Part shown: piece after piece, positions 22,837 through 31,730 of the stretch | Position numbering within the stretch: position 1 is the stretch's first letter | Layout: each line of letters opens with the position of its first letter | Assembly: GCA_030037905.1 (NCBI GenBank) | Contig: JASHPX010000313.1 | Coordinates: forward strand, 1-44,795 | DNA: 44,795 nucleotides | DNA from: Gammaproteobacteria bacterium | GTDB lineage: Bacteria; Pseudomonadota; Gammaproteobacteria; Steroidobacterales; Steroidobacteraceae | Direction: 5' to 3' | Notes under the pieces: model-generated | The model's input: only the letters and a program-made list of their open reading frames with translations | Databases searched by the model: none | What the model was told of the DNA's origin: nothing | Program-made: the position numbers and the translations under genes

Positions 22837-23328
22837 TCACGGTCCGGGCGCGGCAGTAGCGGCAGACGGCCGGGCCGCGGGCACTGCGATCTTCGTCAAC
22901 ACCCCACCTTCCCTGACGTAGAGCTGTGCGCCCGCGGCGCCCGCCACTTTGAACCCGTGGCTCGCGAGCAGGTCCGCGGCCCTGCCGGCGCGCGCCGCGT
23001 GGTTCGAGACGGTGACGAGGATGCGGTCGCGCGGTATCCAGGCCAGGCTGTCCGTCAGATCCTTCAGTTGGATGCTCAGGTACACCGGGAAACCGCCGAT
23101 GGCGCTGATCTCGTCGGGCCGGCGTACGTCGATGAACAGTACCTTGCCCGGTTCGGCCAGCAGCTTGTCCAGCTCCGGGCGCGTAAGCACGTGCGCCTTG
23201 GAGGGCGCGCGCCGCACGTGCCCCGTACCCTGTGCCCCCGGCTGCGCGAGCGCCACGGCGGCAGACAGCAGCATCATCATCGTTATCGTCATCGTCGCCA
23301 GCGTGACTGGTAGTTTCATGTTTCTCAT
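22837..23328 (-). CDS. Exported rhodanese-domain protein lacking the catalytic cysteine
   Basis: 163 residues with an N-terminal signal peptide (to about residue 29, AVALAQP). The single rhodanese domain has KVLFIDVRRPDEI, the CH2A-type start, and the Cys-loop position ILVTVSNHAARAGRAADLL. Active rhodaneses have C-x-x-G-x-R there; here serine/asparagine stand in place of cysteine (around S108). The G-x-A continuation and downstream helix are kept, so it is a real domain but probably not a sulfurtransferase. A binding or sensing role is more likely. The start at 23328 has AAGGTGAG upstream; ATG 23319 is an alternative. A sigma-54-type promoter lies about 55 bp upstream. Confidence 0.85.
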   Translation of the reverse strand: MRNMKLPVTLATMTITMMMLLSAAVALAQPGAQGTGHVRRAPSKAHVLTRPELDKLLAEPGKVLFIDVRRPDEISAIGGFPVYLSIQLKDLTDSLAWIPRDRILVTVSNHAARAGRAADLLASHGFKVAGAAGAQLYVREGGVLTKIAVPAARPSAATAAPGP

Positions 23329-23381
23329 CTGCGTGACTCACCTTCGGAGTGGACGGTTGCGCGAGGAGCGCTTGCCTGTAG

Positions 23382-23398
23382 AGCAGCTCGCGTGCCAA
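23382..23398 (-). promoter_or_regulatory. Sigma-54 (-24/-12) promoter of the rhodanese operon
   Basis: The minus strand reads TTGGCACG-N4-CTGCT. The -24 element is a perfect TGGCACG and the GG-N10-GC spacing is exact. Only one base of TTGCW differs. The predicted start of transcription lies about 40 nt before the rhodanese ATG. Confidence 0.6.
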
Positions 23399-23654
23399 CG
23401 ATCACGCCACCGCCGTCCTGCGGCCGCGCGTCGCGCCCGGATTGGCCAAATCTTTGATTCTGCGATTGCCTTCTGTAACTGCCGGGGCCGTTCCTGTGGC
23501 GTGGCTGCCTCGAGCCGACCGCGCGGCGACGGATACGCGAACCGATCCACTGCACCAATAGCAACAGCAACCGCCGCCGCGGTGCTGAATTCGCAGCACG
23601 TGGCGGCCACTCCTGCCGGTAACCGGGCCTGCGCCAGCGGCCTCCGCCGCCCCA
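23399..23654. other. Intergenic region between the TonB receptor and rhodanese genes
   Basis: No supportable gene on either strand. A short inverted repeat GTGCTG / CAGCAC (23582-23599) lies about 190 bp upstream of the sigma-54 promoter, a distance typical of activator sites. The arms are only 6 bp and could be chance. Confidence 0.35.
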
Positions 23655-26483
23655 TCAGTCGAACTTCACGCTGGCTTGCAGGCCGTACCAGGACGGCAAG
23701 CCTGGCGTCCAGCTGTTCCACGTCCGCGCAGTGACGTAGTGATTGTCGAACGCATTCTTGGATACGAAGCTGAGGTCGAATCTGCCGCTCGCGGTGGTCA
23801 GGCCGAGCGAGAGGTTGACGAGACCGTAAGCACCGACCCACGCGTACTCCGAGAGCGATGCATCGCTGTTGAAGCGGCTCTGGTAGTCGTAGTCGAGGTC
23901 GGCGTGAAACAGCTTTCTGCCTACCGGGACGTGGAAGGCGGCGTCGAAGTCGAAGCGCACCTTCGGCGCGTTGGGAAGCGTTCTACCGTCCAGGCTGATA
24001 TAGGGCGGACTGGTGATGTCACCCTCCTCCGCCGGCCTGCTGGCGAACGGATAGCTCTTGTAGATCGCCTCGTTGTACGCACCGGAGAAGCGCAGCTGCG
24101 TATACGGCAGGCCCGCGTAGTCGGTCTCGAGCTCGACGCCCTCGAGCTGCACCCATGGCACGTTGCCGTTGCCCGAGACGTACACCGGCGTGCCGGTATT
24201 GGCCAGCGCCGTGGCGGCCGCATCATAGGTGTAGACGGTCTGCTGGAAGTTGTAGAGATTGTCGAGATAAACATCGGCATTCAGAATCAATGTGTCCCTC
24301 AGCAGATCGTTGTTCACACCGAGCTCGAACGAATTGGAGGTCTCCGGCTCGAGCTGGTAGGCAGTGCCGCCGATGTTCGTCACGCTGGTGATCTGCGTGG
24401 CGCCGGACTTGGCGCCGCGCTGATAGGTAAAATAGGGCGTCACCTCGTCGTTGATCCTGTAGCTCAACGACACGTCGCCGGTCGGCAGCCAGGCGTCGTA
24501 GGGCGTCCCGGTCGCGGGCGAGTACAGGGCGCCGAGAGCGCTCGCCCGCAGCGCCTTGGCGGTGGCGACCTGCAACTGCTGCGCCGGCGTCAGCGCCTCG
24601 TAGGAGACGGCGTTGAAGTACTGCTCGGCTACGGCGTTGGCCAGGGCGACCTGCGCGGCGGTGTTGTTCCCCAGCAGCGCGCCCGTCGCGCTGGAGTTGA
24701 AGCCGCCGAGGATGACATCGTCGATCGACGCCGGATCGAGCGCCGCCCCATAACCCTGGTCGGAGAGCACACCGCTCTGCACGATGGTGCGATACTGGTG
24801 CGTGATGCGCACGCCCACGCCGAGGTCCAGCGGCCGGGTGATGTGCCAGTCGACGTGGCCAAACCACGCCTCGGCTTCGGTATCATCGATTTGCTCGGTC
24901 CCTCGATAAACTCTGTCCTGTGAGTTCTCCATCAGCAGCTGGCCGGGGGCATCGGTGTCGAGTATCGCGTATTGCGCCGCGCTCGCATCCCAGGCGCCCG
25001 CATCCGAGCCGTAGCGGGTGCGGCTGAAGTTGTTGTCATTGTCCGTGAGGTAATACAGGCCGCTTACCCAGTCGACCGGAGCGCCGGCCGCCGAGGTCAA
25101 TCTGATCTCCTGGGTGAACTGGCTGTAGTCGACGATGTAGCCGCCGTCATCCGTGATATCGAACGGGGTGCCGTCGTCGTTCGCCGCGCTGAAGTAGGCA
25201 TCGCGGTAGGCGCTGATCGACTCGAGATCACCGGGCGGCAGCTTCCAGTCGAGCGTGAGGGCCGCGCCTCCGGTTCCGGTGTCGATCGCACCGTTGGCGT
25301 CATTGTCTACCGGATCGGCGAGGTAGTCCGCGTACGAATAACTCGCCTCGGATGTGAACCAGCTGCGCGACAGCTTGCCCACCGGCTGGTTGGCCTGGTT
25401 CACCAGCGTGCCGTCGGCATAGTACTGCGGTGTGGGCAGGTGGAACGTCAGGCCGTTGAGATATTGATTTGCCCGGGGCTGGTAATCGGCGATCAGCAAC
25501 GCAGAGAAGTTCTCGTAGGGCGTCGCGAGCAGCTCGAAGCGCCCCTCCGTGCGATCGGTGTTGACATAGCTTTGCCGCCCGGCGAGCTCCACGAAGCTGT
25601 TGTTGTACTCACCGTCCTGATAATTGCGCTCGAACGCGAAGCGATACGCCAGTAGATCGTCGATCAGCGGACCGCCCGTCGCAGCCTCGGCCAACAGCGA
25701 GTTATAAGTCCCATAGGTGACGGAGACGTCCGTCTCCGGCGTGAAGGTCGGCTTGTTCGTGGTGATGGCCACGGTACCGAGGCTGGAGTTGTAGCCGCCC
25801 TCGCTGCCCTGAGGCCCGCGTGTCACCGAGACGGAATCGATATCGAAATAGTCCAGACCGGTGGACAGCGGTGCGTAGACGTAGCTGACCCCGTCTACGT
25901 CGACGAGGACGCTCGGGTCGATGTTGTCGCCTGCCGCCGTGCTGGCGTTCACTCCGCGCAGCGCGATACCACCCGTACGCGGATTGCCGAAGTCGAATTG
26001 CACGTTGGCGAGGTGCGAGAGGACGTCGCCGATACTGACCTGGTCGAGCGCCTGCAAATCCGCTCCACTGATGATGGACACCGACTTGGGCACATCGTGC
26101 AGTGACTCGAGCTGCTCGAGCGAATTGTCCTTCTCTCCCGTTACCACGACCTCACCGAGACGGCTGTCAGCTGCTGGGTCGGCGCCGGCGTCCGTGTTGA
26201 CGTTGGCGTTGGCGTTGGCGTTGGCGTCGGCAGCCGGCAAGCCGGAGGACCCGGCTTGCGCTTCGGCTGCCGCGGGCGCGGCGGATGGCGCGGCGGCCGT
26301 GGATGGCGCAGCGGCCGTGGATGCCGCGAATACCGCGTTGGACCATGGCACCAGAGCGCCACCGAGCAACGCGATCGCAACCGGCGATACCCTGCGGCAC
26401 CGATTGCCGAGGGAAGGGCGGCGTGGCCCTATGGCCGATCGCCCGTCAGTGAATGGGCCGTGCAAATGGGTCGGCGTCGACAT
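23655..26483 (-). CDS. TonB-dependent outer-membrane receptor
   Basis: 942 residues from ATG 26483 (the preceding in-frame TTG is ignored; GGGAGAG is well placed for the ATG). A long N-terminal region holds a signal peptide (about 35-55, ALLGGALVPWSNAVFAAS) and a low-complexity Ala/Pro/Asn linker. The TonB-box-like sequence GEVVVTGEKDN follows, then the plug (VPKSVSIISGADLQALDQVSIGDVLSHL, ALRGVNAS, VDVDGVSY, VTRGPQGSEGG). The barrel ends in ...WYGLQASVKFD. Plug and barrel resemble receptors for small organics more than siderophores, without proof. It is divergent from the DUF6152 operon, and its own promoter is sigma-54-type, unusual for this family and consistent with a nutrient-scavenging role. 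Confidence 0.93.
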   Translation of the reverse strand: MSTPTHLHGPFTDGRSAIGPRRPSLGNRCRRVSPVAIALLGGALVPWSNAVFAASTAAAPSTAAAPSAAPAAAEAQAGSSGLPAADANANANANVNTDAGADPAADSRLGEVVVTGEKDNSLEQLESLHDVPKSVSIISGADLQALDQVSIGDVLSHLANVQFDFGNPRTGGIALRGVNASTAAGDNIDPSVLVDVDGVSYVYAPLSTGLDYFDIDSVSVTRGPQGSEGGYNSSLGTVAITTNKPTFTPETDVSVTYGTYNSLLAEAATGGPLIDDLLAYRFAFERNYQDGEYNNSFVELAGRQSYVNTDRTEGRFELLATPYENFSALLIADYQPRANQYLNGLTFHLPTPQYYADGTLVNQANQPVGKLSRSWFTSEASYSYADYLADPVDNDANGAIDTGTGGAALTLDWKLPPGDLESISAYRDAYFSAANDDGTPFDITDDGGYIVDYSQFTQEIRLTSAAGAPVDWVSGLYYLTDNDNNFSRTRYGSDAGAWDASAAQYAILDTDAPGQLLMENSQDRVYRGTEQIDDTEAEAWFGHVDWHITRPLDLGVGVRITHQYRTIVQSGVLSDQGYGAALDPASIDDVILGGFNSSATGALLGNNTAAQVALANAVAEQYFNAVSYEALTPAQQLQVATAKALRASALGALYSPATGTPYDAWLPTGDVSLSYRINDEVTPYFTYQRGAKSGATQITSVTNIGGTAYQLEPETSNSFELGVNNDLLRDTLILNADVYLDNLYNFQQTVYTYDAAATALANTGTPVYVSGNGNVPWVQLEGVELETDYAGLPYTQLRFSGAYNEAIYKSYPFASRPAEEGDITSPPYISLDGRTLPNAPKVRFDFDAAFHVPVGRKLFHADLDYDYQSRFNSDASLSEYAWVGAYGLVNLSLGLTTASGRFDLSFVSKNAFDNHYVTARTWNSWTPGLPSWYGLQASVKFD
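26196..26231 (-). repeat. Hexanucleotide repeat in the receptor linker
   Basis: Six consecutive 6-bp units on the plus strand (GTTGAC, four GTTGGC, GTCGGC) encode alternating Ala/Asn residues on the minus strand, just before the TonB-box-like motif. In-frame slippage would lengthen or shorten the linker without inactivating the gene. Confidence 0.75.
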
Positions 26484-26525
26484 CAATGACTCTCCCTGCC
26501 GTCATGTTGATTGGTTGGGCGGGTG

Positions 26526-26542
26526 AGCAAGCGACATGCCAA
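26526..26542 (-). promoter_or_regulatory. Sigma-54 (-24/-12) promoter of the TonB receptor gene
   Basis: Minus strand TTGGCATG-N4-TTGCT: one mismatch to TGGCACG, a perfect TTGCW and exact GG-N10-GC spacing. Transcription would begin about 30 nt before the receptor ATG. Confidence 0.65.
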
Positions 26543-26661
26543 GATGCCCGCGTGTAACCCCGCAGCTTCTCGCGGCCTGTCGGCGCTGCGTTGAAGACAC
26601 GCCTGCGTGCACGCCGACGATTCATCCGGCTGTGTTCACCGCTGCCGGCAGTGCGCATAAA

Positions 26662-26688
26662 GCAGCAGCGCAAACACCATGCTGCTGC
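26662..26688. promoter_or_regulatory. Inverted repeat, candidate activator site for divergent sigma-54 promoters
   Basis: GCAGCAGC and GCTGCTGC are separated by 11 bp. The centre (26675) lies about 135 bp from the receptor promoter and about 155 bp from the DUF-operon promoter, a normal distance for an enhancer-binding protein to serve both. The SfnR-type activator at 30384-31493 is the natural candidate. The remainder of 26543-26827 shows no gene. Confidence 0.4.
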
Positions 26689-26827
26689 GTGCGAAGCAGT
26701 CACTCGGATGCCGGGTTTTCGGCTGCTCGCTGGCGCGGAGCTCGCGGCCGTCACACAGGACAGGCATTTCGAGTACTTAGCGTCGACTGGAATCGTCTGC
26801 GCGGGCGCATCGAAGCGCACCGGCCGG

Positions 26828-26844
26828 CTGGCCTGTCATTTGCA
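26828..26844 (+). promoter_or_regulatory. Sigma-54 (-24/-12) promoter of the DUF6152 operon
   Basis: Plus strand CTGGCCTG-N4-TTGCA: two mismatches in the -24 element, a perfect -12 TTGCA and exact GG-N10-GC spacing. It lies about 80 bp upstream of the first ATG of the operon (26924), facing away from the receptor promoter. Confidence 0.5.
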
Positions 26845-26923
26845 ACATGCGGGTGGAACCGGGCCGGTGAGTTGATGTGGCCCGTTGCATCGCCCGAACC
26901 CATCGAGTTGCGGAGAACCTGTC

Positions 26924-27406
26924 ATGTCGATTCTTCCCGAAAAGCTGCGGCGGCGCTCATCGCGATATTGGCTGCCCGTGGCGACCGTCCTCGGTCTTCT
27001 CGCAGTTGCATCCTCGCCCGCCTCGGCGCATCACGCCTTCGCCGCCGAGTACGATGCAAACATGCATCTGGACCTGATCGGGGTGATCACAAAGGCCAGA
27101 TGGACGAATCCGCACAGCTGGCTCTATTTCGATGTCCGGGACGCCAGCGGCAAGCTGGTCAACTGGGGTGTGGAGTTCGGCGCTCCCAACGCACTCTCCG
27201 GTCGAGGTCTGACCAAGGCTGATCTGCAACCCGGCACTGCAGTCCACATCGTCGGATACCGCTCGAAGAGCGGTCTCAACTATGGGTACGCGGTCGCCAT
27301 CACGCTCGGCGACGGGCGAACCTTCAGGGTCGGGGGTGCACAGGATGCCCCCACGGCGGCCGTGGTCCCTTCCAGGCCTCCTGCCGGCGGCATCGTGAGC
27401 AACTGA
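26924..27406 (+). CDS. DUF6152 family secreted protein
   Basis: 160 residues from ATG 26924 (GGAGA upstream). A signal peptide (LPVATVLGLLAVASSPASAHH) is followed by the family opening HHAFAAEYDANMHLDLIGVITKARWTNPHSWLYFDVRDASGK. The mature region is a small beta-rich fold, with NWGVEFGAPNALSGRGLTKADLQPGTAVHIVGYRSKSG and DGRTFRVGG. This matches DUF6152, a periplasmic OB-like family of unknown function with a conserved His pair at the mature N terminus that could bind metal. First gene of a four-gene operon. Confidence 0.85.
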   Translation: MSILPEKLRRRSSRYWLPVATVLGLLAVASSPASAHHAFAAEYDANMHLDLIGVITKARWTNPHSWLYFDVRDASGKLVNWGVEFGAPNALSGRGLTKADLQPGTAVHIVGYRSKSGLNYGYAVAITLGDGRTFRVGGAQDAPTAAVVPSRPPAGGIVSN

Positions 27407-27437
27407 CCGAAGCAGAGCACGTGCGGGAGAACCGTCC

Positions 27438-29324
27438 TTGAAGAAACCACTCTTGCAGAGCGCCGCTCGCGCGCGGCACGGATGGCACGCAATCGCGGCG
27501 CTATCCGCCACGGTGGGTTGCTTCCTGACCTTATCGAGCGCATACGGCGCCGGCGGCGCCGCAGAGATCCCGCGCCTCGCGAACGGGCGGCCGGACTTCT
27601 CGGGGATCTGGCAGACGTTGAGCGCAGCGGATTACGACCTGGAGGCACACTCGGACCGCACGGACGCGCCCCCCTTCGCAGGAGCGATACAGGGCGGGTC
27701 CATTCCCTACGTGCCCAAGGCACTGGAGCGCAAGCGCAGGAACTTCGCCGCCCGGCTGACCGCCGATCCGCGCCTCGAGTGCTGGACGCTGGGGACCCCG
27801 CGCGGGATCTACTATCCCGAGCCGTTCCAGATTTTCGAGCGCTCCCAGGACCTGACGATCGTATTCCAGTTCGGCGATACGGTCCGAGACATTCATACCA
27901 ACGGCACGCTTCATCCGCTCGACACCGATAATGAATTCTGGCTGGGAGATTCGCGCGGCCACTGGGAGGGGGACACGCTGGTGGTGGACGTGCGTGACTT
28001 CAACGACCAGACCTGGCTCGATCGTGCAGGGGATTTTCACGACGAGGCGCTGCACGTCGTGGAGCGCTGGAAGTTCCTGGACGCCAACACCATCCATTAC
28101 CAGGCGACGCTCGACGACCCCGGCATCTACAGCCGGCCGTGGACACTGCAGATACTGCTCTACCGTCATCTGGAAAAGAATTTCCACCTGATCGAGGACT
28201 ACTGCTACACGCTGGATTACGATCAGTACTACCCCTTTCCTCCGAGCTACCGCCGTCCGGACCCAGCGGGTAGCGCGGAACTCCGTCGCGCTCCCGCTGA
28301 CGGCGATGCTCTGATCGACGCGAGCAGCACTCCGGCGGCGCCGCAGGCACCAAAGGCACCACAGGCACCACGGGCACCACAGGCCTCGGCGGGTCTGGGC
28401 CCGCGATGGGAGAAGACCGTGCCGAAGATCGCTTCGGGAAAGTGGACGGGCAAGCGACTGCCGGACGGTCAACCGGACGTTCAGGGCGATTGGTCCAACA
28501 CCATAGCCAACCAGAACAACTTCACCGACCCGCAGGGCGGGATTCCCGGCGATCCGGACCGCCGCGGCCGCCCATTGGGCCCTCGCGACCAGCGCGCGCC
28601 GAGCCGCGTCAGCGATCCTGCAGATGGACAGATTCCCTATCAGCCGTGGGCGCGGGCCATCCAGCAGAGGCTGCAGGCGAATTTCTTCAATCCAGTCAGG
28701 CCTGAATATATCGAGCCGCTGGATCGATGCGCGCCTGCCGGCATCCCCAAGTCATTCTACTGGCATGGGTTTGAGATCCGGCAGTTTCCCGGTTACGTGT
28801 TGCTGCTGTTCAACTCCGGACACCGCATCATCCAGCTGGACGGCACACCGCACCTGCCGGCGAGCATGAAGCTGTGGATGGGCGATTCGCGCGGTCACTG
28901 GGAAGGCAATACGCTGGTCGTGGATGTCAGCAATCTGAATTCCAAAGCGCGCTTCGGCAGGACCGGCAATTTCGCCAGTGAGAATGTACACGTCGTCGAA
29001 CGCTACGTATTCGACAATAACGGCCGGCGCTTCAACTACGTGGCGACGTTCGACGATCCCACCGTCTACACCCGGGCATGGACCGCCACCATCCCGATGC
29101 GCCGCTTCACGGTGGCCGATCGGCCCAACGAGTGGTCCTACGAGGTCTTGACGGCGAATGCACCGGGTCGCCCGCCCCTAGCGGATCACTACGAGCGCAT
29201 CTGCCAGGAGAACAACGGCGGCTTCGGTCACGTAGCGGCCTCCGCCCCCGCGGTGACGGCAGCGGCGCAGCCGCCGGCGCGCACGCAGGCGCCGACGCAG
29301 ACGCCAACGCAGGCAACGCACTGA
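27438..29324 (+). CDS. Secreted two-domain protein with duplicated PDFSGxW/GHWEG modules
   Basis: 628 residues from TTG (GGGAGA upstream; no nearby ATG). A signal peptide (about 18-38) precedes two copies of one domain. Copy 1 has RPDFSGIW (51-58), LGDSRGHWEGDTLVVDV (169-185) and LHVVERW (205-211). Copy 2 has QPDVQGDW (345-352), MGDSRGHWEGNTLVVDV (481-497) and VHVVERY. They are joined by an Ala/Pro/Gln linker (about 295-316, APQAPKAPQAPRAPQ). Single-domain relatives of about 300-400 residues are common, unnamed, in Acidobacteria and soil proteobacteria. The invariant Trp, His, Glu and Asp residues suggest ligand or metal binding, but I know of no demonstrated function. Lies 31 bp after the DUF6152 gene. 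Confidence 0.75.
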   Translation: MKKPLLQSAARARHGWHAIAALSATVGCFLTLSSAYGAGGAAEIPRLANGRPDFSGIWQTLSAADYDLEAHSDRTDAPPFAGAIQGGSIPYVPKALERKRRNFAARLTADPRLECWTLGTPRGIYYPEPFQIFERSQDLTIVFQFGDTVRDIHTNGTLHPLDTDNEFWLGDSRGHWEGDTLVVDVRDFNDQTWLDRAGDFHDEALHVVERWKFLDANTIHYQATLDDPGIYSRPWTLQILLYRHLEKNFHLIEDYCYTLDYDQYYPFPPSYRRPDPAGSAELRRAPADGDALIDASSTPAAPQAPKAPQAPRAPQASAGLGPRWEKTVPKIASGKWTGKRLPDGQPDVQGDWSNTIANQNNFTDPQGGIPGDPDRRGRPLGPRDQRAPSRVSDPADGQIPYQPWARAIQQRLQANFFNPVRPEYIEPLDRCAPAGIPKSFYWHGFEIRQFPGYVLLLFNSGHRIIQLDGTPHLPASMKLWMGDSRGHWEGNTLVVDVSNLNSKARFGRTGNFASENVHVVERYVFDNNGRRFNYVATFDDPTVYTRAWTATIPMRRFTVADRPNEWSYEVLTANAPGRPPLADHYERICQENNGGFGHVAASAPAVTAAAQPPARTQAPTQTPTQATH

Positions 29325-29346
29325 CTGACACCGCACTGACTGACCC

Positions 29347-29853
29347 ATGACGAGCCTCCATGAGCTGGCGCAGGCGCTGCAGGACTCACGCATCGGAGAT
29401 GCGATCGCGGAATCGCGCTACATGTTCCCGATCTTCGAGGGAACGCACCTGCTGTCGCTGGTGTTCTCCGTCGGGCTGATCTTCCTGACCGATCTGCGAT
29501 TGATCGGCGTCTTCTGGCGCCAGGTTCCCCTCACCGAGGTGCTGCATCAGCTGCGACCCTACATTCTCGGTGGCTTCGCCGTGCTGTTCGTGTCGGGCGG
29601 CCTGGTGTTCTGGTCGGAGGCGGCCACCATCATGGCCAGCCCGCTATGGTCCATCAAGATGGTGCTCGTGGCGGCCGGAGGATTGAATGCCCTGTACTTC
29701 GAGCTGGTGATCGCCAAGCGGCGAGAAGTCGCGGAAAACCACCCGGTATTGCCCTCGAGCGTCCGCTACGCGGGGCTCGCGTCCATGACCATCTGGACGC
29801 TCGTGATCATCTGTGGCCGGCTGCTCGCCTATGTGCCGCGTTGGGGCTCCTGA
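29347..29853 (+). CDS. DUF6644-like integral membrane protein (first copy)
   Basis: 168 residues with four hydrophobic helices: about 32-52 (THLLSLVFSVGLIFLTDLRLIG), 71-90 (YILGGFAVLFVSGGLVFWSEA), 96-118 and 140-160. The Ser-Arg-Tyr/His-bearing first helix (ESRYMFPIFEGTHLLSL) and the WSIKMVLV segment are the hallmarks of the DUF6644 type. The histidines near the membrane faces could ligate heme or metal, an inference only. It follows the duplicated-domain gene by 22 bp and is followed by a second, diverged copy of itself. Confidence 0.7.
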   Translation: MTSLHELAQALQDSRIGDAIAESRYMFPIFEGTHLLSLVFSVGLIFLTDLRLIGVFWRQVPLTEVLHQLRPYILGGFAVLFVSGGLVFWSEAATIMASPLWSIKMVLVAAGGLNALYFELVIAKRREVAENHPVLPSSVRYAGLASMTIWTLVIICGRLLAYVPRWGS

Positions 29854-29873
29854 CCGGTGGGAAGCGCAGCATC

Positions 29874-30347
29874 ATGTCGATACTGCAGGTGCTGAACGAT
29901 ATCCAGCACAGCTCGATCGGGCAGCTCATCGGCGAGTCGAACCATCTGGTCATCGCCGCCCTGCAGGTCGTTCACGTGTTCGGCGTCCTGCTGCTCCTGG
30001 CCTCCCTGACGCTGATCAGCCTGCGGCTGCTGGGCCTGGCTCTCTCCCACTGGAGTCTACCCTCGCTGTCACGCGAGCCGGGCCGCCTGCTTTGGATCGG
30101 TCTGGGCCTGGCAGCAGGGAGCGGGGTGCTGATGTTCATCAGCGGCCCGGCCCACTATTTCTACAATCGCGCGTTCCAGATCAAGATGGTCTGTCTGCTG
30201 TGCGCGCTGGCTGTGCACACGCTCGGCTTCCGCCGGCTCGCCGCGCGCGAGTCCTGCCGCCCGCTTCTCACCCGCGCCGTGGTCGGGCTATCGCTGCTGC
30301 TCTGGTTCAGCGTCGGTATCGCCGGCCGCGCCATCGGCTTCATTTGA
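29874..30347 (+). CDS. DUF6644-like integral membrane protein (second copy)
   Basis: 157 residues, paralogous to the gene just upstream (SSIGQLIGESNHLVIAALQVVHVFGVLLLLASL parallels the first copy's opening). Four helices: about 24-51, 70-90, 96-118 and 134-155. The shared features are the E-S-N/R opening, HVFG/THLLS near the first helix, and the second and third helices followed by AFQIKMVCLL (SPLWSIKMVLV in the other). It has more His residues than copy 1. The last gene of the operon, it ends 37 bp before the convergent SfnR-type regulator. The two paralogues may form a heterodimer. Confidence 0.7.
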   Translation: MSILQVLNDIQHSSIGQLIGESNHLVIAALQVVHVFGVLLLLASLTLISLRLLGLALSHWSLPSLSREPGRLLWIGLGLAAGSGVLMFISGPAHYFYNRAFQIKMVCLLCALAVHTLGFRRLAARESCRPLLTRAVVGLSLLLWFSVGIAGRAIGFI

Positions 30348-30383
30348 TCGGTCAGCCAGCGCGCGGTCACAATCGCCGCCTGA

Positions 30384-31493
<1,110 letters not shown>

Positions 31494-31730
31494 CGGACTC
31501 CTCGCTGCACTCGTGCAATGACCGCGGCCCTCGAGAGGCTAAGAGACTGGCGCCGGGGCGTCGAATAACGATTGCTCATGCCGCCTCGCGATCCGTTATG
31601 TAGCCGAAATGTCACCAAATAGGCACCCCCGATATGCGCCCACTGCGTTGTCAGGGAGCGTGCATTGGATATGATCACAGCGTGGACCGCCGCTGCCGGG
31701 CAGCGCCATGCACGTTCCAAACTCTTGCTC

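Noticed and set aside
21227-23398. A single 723-codon minus-strand frame across the FAD/NAD(P) and rhodanese genes
   Set aside because: Its first part is out of frame with the genuine rhodanese and is a composition artefact. The FAD/NAD(P) protein itself starts at 22732.
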